Source: an uncultured Lysobacteraceae bacterium (lineage in GTDB: Bacteria > Pseudomonadota > Gammaproteobacteria > Xanthomonadales > Rhodanobacteraceae). From it: a DNA stretch of 9,702 nt. The stretch lies in assembly GCA_946482585.1 (NCBI GenBank), contig CAMLSI010000185.1, positions 1 to 9,702 of the forward strand, written 5' to 3'. Shown in pieces: positions 5,750-9,702 of this stretch. Position 1 is the stretch's first letter. Each line of letters opens with the position of its first letter. Both the position numbers and the translations under genes were made by a program. Under the pieces are notes generated by a model. It ran no database searches. It was given only the letters and a program-made list of their open reading frames with translations, and was not told the DNA's origin.

Positions 5750-7627
5750 CTACGCTGTGAACAAATTCGAGAACACCTTGCTGTTCTCGTCGGCCGTCAC
5801 CAGCGACCACGACGACAGATGCGCCAGCAGGTTGATCTGCGTCGCCGACAGATTGGTCGTCAACGTGTCGTAGTGCGGAAAATTGTTGGTCGACACTTCG
5901 GAGGCGACGAGGCTTGCCACGGGCGTGTTGTCGGTGAACTGCGCGGCCCAGTCGCTCGCGTAGTTGAGATAGACCCAGACGACGGTGATCGGCGAGCTGC
6001 CCGCCGGCACGCCGAACCAGGTATTGGCCTGCACCGTGAGGCTCTGCGACAGGATCGCCGGCTGGGACGCGGGTGAAGCGCTGCCCGCTGCGGCCCACAG
6101 GCCCGACAGGAAACCGGCGAATTCGCTCGAGGCGAATACCTGGCTCTGGCCGAACAGCTGATTCTCGGGCGTCGAATTGCCGGCCGAATACAGCACGTAG
6201 CCGTTGGTGGCGTCGTAAGGCTGATAGCCGAACAGCGGCGGTACCGAGTCGTCGACGACGACCTGGGTTCCGCTGATCCAGCCGCCGTTGCCGTCGGAAA
6301 TGCCCGCCGTGCCGGCGACCATCGCGATCTCGGTGTTGACGCAGACGATCACGCTGTCGATGTCGCTGAAGGCGAGCAGGCTCGCGAGGCCGTTGTTCTC
6401 GAGGCTGCCACCGTCGGCGAACGTGTTCACGTTCGGATTCGCCGCACCCGCGCCGGCAGGCCATGCGGGATATTCCGGAACGAGATCTTCGGGGTTCGGG
6501 AACGTGAAGTCCGGAATCGACTTCGCGCCGGGCTGGGCGCGCGCGACGAACGCGTGCGCCGCGGCATGCAGTTCCGTCGGAAGGTGATTCTTGATCCATT
6601 CGTAGACCGCTTCGACTTCTTCCGCGAGCCATTGCGCGAACAGCGCCGGGTTGGCTTCCCACTGCTGGATCTGGTTCCGCACGGTTTCCGCGAACGCCGC
6701 GCTGCTCGTGCCCATGATGTCGGTCAGCGACCACTGTCGCGTCTGCGTGACCGTCGCGGTGGCGCCGGACTCGGACACGAACGTCGAATTGAACGCGAAT
6801 GACTCGACGCCGCCGCCGCCGACTGCGAGCTTGTTCGCATCGGTCGCATTCGCCGGCGCGCCGACGATGCCGGTCATCAGACCGTTGGACTGGACCGGCG
6901 CGAGCAGTGCGAAGGAGAAATCGCTGACGTTGACGAACATGCCCATGTTGCAGATGTGCAGCGGCCGCTGCGTGCGCGTGGGATCGACCTGGTCGGCGAA
7001 CAGATACGCCGTCTGCGAGGCGAGGCTGCCGTTCGGCGTCGTGATGGCGTCCAGTGACGTCTTGTTTGCCGAGAACAGGTCCTGCGGCTGGCCCGTGGCG
7101 ACGTTCAGATCGAGCAGATCGTACGAGTCCAGGATGTTGAGCCCCATGACCATCTGCCAGAGCAGGTTCGCGGGCAGCGCGTTCTGGCCCAGGTTCGCGT
7201 AGAGCTCGTAGAGCAGCACGGCCGAGGCGGCGATCCCTTCGAGCGAGAACATGATCGAGGTCATCGGATTGCCGGCGTTTCCCTCGGGCAGGGCGGACAG
7301 GTCCGCGAGCGTCAGCGAACCCTGGTTCGCGACGTAGGTGCCGAGATAGGTGTCGTCCGACGACTGCCCCTTCGGCATGTATTGATACGGCACGCCGAGC
7401 CACGATCCGCCCGACACGGTCGACAGCGCCTTGATCTGGGCGAGCAACGGTGCGCCGTTGGCCTGGATGTTCGCGAGCGCGCGCAGCTGGCCCATGCCGG
7501 CGCAGCAGGCGCGCGTTCCGCCGCCGGACAGGCACAGGCCGACGTTGCCGGGCGTGGAAGCGGGTTTGTAGAGCTGGTCGATCGTGAGCGGCGGCGTGGC
7601 GACTACGGATGCACTCAGGGACGTCAT
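5750..7627 (-). CDS. cPLA2/lysophospholipase-like serine esterase (patatin superfamily)
   Basis: This 625-residue protein carries the catalytic signature of the cytosolic phospholipase A2 / fungal phospholipase B group of the patatin fold. It has an oxyanion loop LSGGGTR at 33-39, nucleophile Ser72 in STVSGGSWLG (G/V-x-S-G-G-S-W is characteristic of that group rather than plain patatins), and catalytic Asp405 in FADGGSLENNGL. Such Ser-Asp dyad enzymes cleave acyl chains from phospholipids or lysophospholipids. The domain spans about residues 28-415. The ~210 residues after it hold more conserved-looking core (DIDSVIVCVN) and a C-terminal region I cannot assign. No signal peptide is visible at the N terminus (MTSLSASVVATPPLTIDQLY), so it is cytoplasmic or exported by a leaderless route. 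The start is the ATG at 7627 with GGAGAG just upstream, preferred to an in-frame TTG at 7642. It is transcribed alone, divergent from the FG-GAP genes. A substrate other than phospholipid cannot be excluded. Confidence 0.88.
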   Translation of the reverse strand: MTSLSASVVATPPLTIDQLYKPASTPGNVGLCLSGGGTRACCAGMGQLRALANIQANGAPLLAQIKALSTVSGGSWLGVPYQYMPKGQSSDDTYLGTYVANQGSLTLADLSALPEGNAGNPMTSIMFSLEGIAASAVLLYELYANLGQNALPANLLWQMVMGLNILDSYDLLDLNVATGQPQDLFSANKTSLDAITTPNGSLASQTAYLFADQVDPTRTQRPLHICNMGMFVNVSDFSFALLAPVQSNGLMTGIVGAPANATDANKLAVGGGGVESFAFNSTFVSESGATATVTQTRQWSLTDIMGTSSAAFAETVRNQIQQWEANPALFAQWLAEEVEAVYEWIKNHLPTELHAAAHAFVARAQPGAKSIPDFTFPNPEDLVPEYPAWPAGAGAANPNVNTFADGGSLENNGLASLLAFSDIDSVIVCVNTEIAMVAGTAGISDGNGGWISGTQVVVDDSVPPLFGYQPYDATNGYVLYSAGNSTPENQLFGQSQVFASSEFAGFLSGLWAAAGSASPASQPAILSQSLTVQANTWFGVPAGSSPITVVWVYLNYASDWAAQFTDNTPVASLVASEVSTNNFPHYDTLTTNLSATQINLLAHLSSWSLVTADENSKVFSNLFTA

Positions 7628-7631
7628 GGGA

Positions 7632-7637
7632 CTCTCC
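7632..7637 (-). promoter_or_regulatory. Ribosome binding site deciding the phospholipase start
   Basis: GGAGAG on the minus strand lies four bases before the ATG at 7627. It supports that start; the in-frame TTG at 7642 overlaps the upstream side of this site and has no purine-rich stretch of its own. Confidence 0.65.
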
Positions 7638-7887
7638 GGCAAACGCGGGTGGGGGTGTACGAATGCGATAGATGGAAAGCGCTAATTGGGAACGCGTTCT
7701 ATCACAGGCGACGCCGGCGGGTTCGTTCGCGAGCGATCGCCGTCGGCGCGGCCGTACGCCCGCGCGGCTGCCTGATCGGGGCGACCGCCCGCGACGCGCA
7801 GCGCCGGCGGAGGGCGGCCATCCGTGTCGGGCCGGCCGGCACGAACTGTCCGTGCGCGGGAACGGCGCTCGTATCAGGTCGCGTGCG

Positions 7888-7916
7888 CACCGCGGGGAGC
7901 CCGGGGTTCCGCGGTG
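7888..7916. other. Stem-loop in the divergent region, possible leader element
   Basis: CACCGCGG at 7888-7895 is the exact reverse complement of CCGCGGTG at 7909-7916, enclosing a 13-nt loop that can add two G-T pairs. It lies about 135 nt upstream of the first FG-GAP gene and could sit in its 5' leader. Function is unknown, and an 8-bp GC stem may be chance. Confidence 0.3.
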
Positions 7917-8050
7917 GCGGCGCGACACAGCCCCGCGTAAGTGACTGGAATCCGAGGCGGATGTTTTCGTAACGATTCCGTCAGGACTTTCCCGGCGGCT
8001 GCAACGACAGTCCACGCCGCTGCATCCCGCCAGCGTCGCTTTGCGCAACG

Positions 8051-9361
8051 ATGACCTTCTCCCCGCGTTTTCCCGCCCAGCGCCTTGCGGCGCTCGCCTT
8101 GCTGCTGACCACAGCGACCGGCGCCTGGAGCCAGTTCCAGCCGTACAGCGTGAGCTACCGCGATCGCTGGGGTTACTTCCCCTACAACTTCAACACGCCG
8201 ATCGCCGGCGGGCTGGATCTCAACGGCGACGGCCGCAGCGATCTGGTCGTGCCGGTCGTGACCGGTCCGGCGCGAATCTACCTGTCGCAGGGCAACGGGC
8301 GCTTCGTGCGCAAGACCTTGCCGTTCTGGGCGCCGCTGGAGATCGAGAGCGGCGCCGTCGCCGGCGGCGATTTCGACGGTGACGGCAGAGCCGACCTGGC
8401 CTATACCGGCGACGGTCGTCAGGTGCGCGTATTGCGCAATCTCGGCGGCGCGAATTTTCGCCACTACCAGGCCATCGCGACCCAAGCCACGGGCGAAGAC
8501 GCTCGCCTGTCCGGTCTAGTCAGCGGCGATTTCAACGGCGACGGTCGAGTCGATCTGGTCGCGCTCGATCACGGTCGCGATACGACGCCTGCCGGCACGA
8601 GCGTGCTGCTGGCCTGGGGACAGGCCGGCGGGCAGTTCGCCACGACGACCAGTCGTCTGCCGGCTGCCGGCGGTGCCGTCTGGGGACTGGCGGCCGATTT
8701 CACCGGCGACGGCCGTGCCGATCTGCTGGCGGGCAATCGCAATGGCGAAGTCAGCCTCAGTTACTACAACACCCTGACGTCCACGCCGCAGCTGCTTACG
8801 GCACTCCAGGTCGGCGCGGGACTTCTGTCGCCGCGCGTGGAAGGCATCGGCAGCGGCTACATCGACGGCGACCAACGCCTCGATGCCGCCGTCGTCTTCT
8901 CCTATGTGCCGGCGGGGTCGCCCAATACGCGCGATTACGCGGTACGCGTGCTGCGCAACAACGGCTCGGCGACCGTGCTGCAATGGGATGGCGTGCCGCA
9001 GCCGACGACCGACTGCGCGACCTACAACGCGTCCGTGCGCCTCGGTGACTACAACGGCGATACCAAGAACGACATCCTCGTGAACTGTCAGAACGGCGTC
9101 GCGGCGGTGCTCTACGGACACCGCGATTTCACCTTCGATGCGCCCGCGCTTATCGGCTTCACCGCGGAAATCGACCAGAGCACCTACGCTCGCGGACTCG
9201 CACGCGGCGACTACGACGGCGACGGCAGGCTCGATATTGCCGCGGTCACCCAGCGCGGCCTGCGCGTGCTGCGCTACGACCCCGCCGCCGACCGCCTGTT
9301 CGCCGACGGCTTTCAGTCGCCGGCGCCGGCCGGCCGGCACGACAACTTTGTGGAGCTGTGA
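8051..9361 (+). CDS. Secreted FG-GAP/VCBS seven-repeat beta-propeller protein
   Basis: This 436-residue protein has a signal peptide (MTFSPRFPAQRLAALALLL, cleavage near the AWS-Q at 25-28), so it is exported. The mature part consists of FG-GAP/VCBS repeats with calcium-loop motifs of the D-x-[ND]-G-D-G-[RK]-x-D-[LI] type at residues 56, 107, 160, 216, 270 (degenerate, YIDGDQRLDA), 333 (DYNGDTKND) and 387. That makes seven, spaced 51-63 residues apart, which fits a complete seven-bladed propeller. Cys322 and Cys346 could form a disulfide. Such propellers bind ligands or other proteins at the cell surface; the partner here is unknown. Near the end is DRLFADGFQ at 414-422, followed by a 14-residue tail. 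The ATG at 8051 has no clear Shine-Dalgarno, but no other in-frame start fits the signal peptide. The next gene starts seven bases after its stop, indicating an operon. Confidence 0.9.
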   Translation: MTFSPRFPAQRLAALALLLTTATGAWSQFQPYSVSYRDRWGYFPYNFNTPIAGGLDLNGDGRSDLVVPVVTGPARIYLSQGNGRFVRKTLPFWAPLEIESGAVAGGDFDGDGRADLAYTGDGRQVRVLRNLGGANFRHYQAIATQATGEDARLSGLVSGDFNGDGRVDLVALDHGRDTTPAGTSVLLAWGQAGGQFATTTSRLPAAGGAVWGLAADFTGDGRADLLAGNRNGEVSLSYYNTLTSTPQLLTALQVGAGLLSPRVEGIGSGYIDGDQRLDAAVVFSYVPAGSPNTRDYAVRVLRNNGSATVLQWDGVPQPTTDCATYNASVRLGDYNGDTKNDILVNCQNGVAAVLYGHRDFTFDAPALIGFTAEIDQSTYARGLARGDYDGDGRLDIAAVTQRGLRVLRYDPAADRLFADGFQSPAPAGRHDNFVEL

Positions 9362-9368
9362 AAACATC

Positions 9369-9702
9369 ATGACAAAAGAACGAATTCCGCTGCGCGTATT
9401 CGCGGCGCTGCTGGTGCTCGCCGGCGCGACACCGGTTCATTCCCAGACTGCAGCGCCGTACATCCAAGCGTTCCGCACTGACTTGACCGCCTATGCGCAG
9501 GACTTTCCCTGGGCTGCGCAGGACACGCGGTTGCTCGTTGCCGGCGACTTCAACGCCGACGGGAAGGCCGACATCGCGATGTCTACGCCGGGTCGCTTGT
9601 ATACCTTTACCGTAGGTCTGGACTGGGCCTTCACACCGCACATCTTTCAGCCGGGCGGCCAGTCTGCGGGCATCGCCGCCGCCGACTTCGATGGCGACGG
9701 CA
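9369..9702 (+). CDS. Secreted FG-GAP/VCBS repeat protein, second of a tandem pair (partial, runs off right edge)
   Basis: The first 111 residues are visible. A signal peptide (basic MTKERIPLR, hydrophobic VFAALLVLAGA, cleavage near HSQ at 24-26) is followed by two FG-GAP motifs: DFNADGKADIA at 60-70 and DFDGDG at 106-111, cut by the window end. The 46-residue spacing and layout match the N-terminal part of the upstream gene, so the two are likely paralogs from a tandem duplication that has diverged. The ATG lies seven bases after the upstream stop, and the GGAG in the upstream gene's last codons (9352-9355) may serve as a ribosome site, albeit 13 nt away, which suggests translational coupling. 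Total length and C terminus are outside the window. Confidence 0.85.
   Translation, partial: MTKERIPLRVFAALLVLAGATPVHSQTAAPYIQAFRTDLTAYAQDFPWAAQDTRLLVAGDFNADGKADIAMSTPGRLYTFTVGLDWAFTPHIFQPGGQSAGIAAADFDGDG

Larger units (their letters stand above)
7628..8050. other. 423-nt divergent intergenic region
   Basis: This region separates the minus-strand phospholipase gene from the plus-strand FG-GAP genes and should hold promoters for both. I see short palindromes (GAACGCGTTC at 7690-7699, GCCGGCCGGC at 7831-7840, TTGCGCAA at 8041-8048) and a stem-loop at 7888-7916. No -35/-10 pair stands out. Open frames here, such as one on the minus strand from 7890 to 7702, are Arg/Pro-rich and do not look coding. 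Confidence 0.5.

Noticed and set aside
7702..7890. 62-residue minus-strand frame in the divergent spacer
   Set aside because: Arg/Pro-rich, no ribosome site, low coding character.
9246..9641. 131-residue minus-strand frame near the right edge
   Set aside because: Antisense to the tail of one FG-GAP gene and the start of the next, both well supported.
1..9702. CRISPR array, insertion sequence, tRNA, integrase or known defence or biosynthetic cluster
   Set aside because: No spaced direct repeats, transposase or integrase motifs, terminal inverted repeats or tRNA-like folds were seen; the gene set does not match a system I know.

Overview
The window is GC-rich bacterial DNA (roughly two thirds G+C by eye, with third codon positions almost always G or C in the genes). 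The gene content is mostly exported beta-propeller proteins, an exported amidohydrolase and a eukaryote-like phospholipase. It looks chromosomal and gammaproteobacterial. The best guess is the Lysobacterales/Xanthomonadales (Rhodanobacteraceae or Lysobacteraceae type), because two proteins carry a 'LF-x-D-G-F' type C-terminal motif that I recall as common in exported proteins of that order. The taxonomy is inference; no rRNA, tRNA or marker gene is present to confirm it.

Layout, left to right. (1) 1-396, minus: the N-terminal 132 residues of a response-regulator receiver protein starting at GTG and running off the left edge. (2) 487-527: a perfect 19-bp stem-loop, probably the terminator of the next gene. 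(3) 529-2847, minus: a 772-residue secreted BNR/Asp-box (sortilin/VPS10-like) beta-propeller protein. (4) 2848-3111: a divergent intergenic region with a 10-bp inverted repeat and a 14-nt palindrome. (5) 3112-5175, plus: a 687-residue secreted metal-dependent amidohydrolase with an extra N-terminal domain. (6) 5087-5386, minus: a small unrecognised protein gene, convergent with the amidohydrolase and overlapping its 3' end. (7) 5387-5749: non-coding, with two strong stem-loops. (8) 5750-7627, minus: a 625-residue cPLA2/lysophospholipase-like serine esterase. (9) 7628-8050: a divergent intergenic region. (10) 8051-9361 and 9369 to the right edge, plus: two tandem secreted FG-GAP/VCBS propeller proteins, apparently one operon, the second cut by the window.

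No pathway obviously links the genes. The common theme is export: four proteins have signal peptides and three of those are propellers. No mobile element, CRISPR array, tRNA or rRNA was seen. The window reads as ordinary accessory chromosome of a free-living bacterium. The items most worth a second look are the shared C-terminal motif, the bacterial cPLA2-like enzyme, the small orphan gene at 5087-5386, and the strong stem-loops that lack T-tracts.
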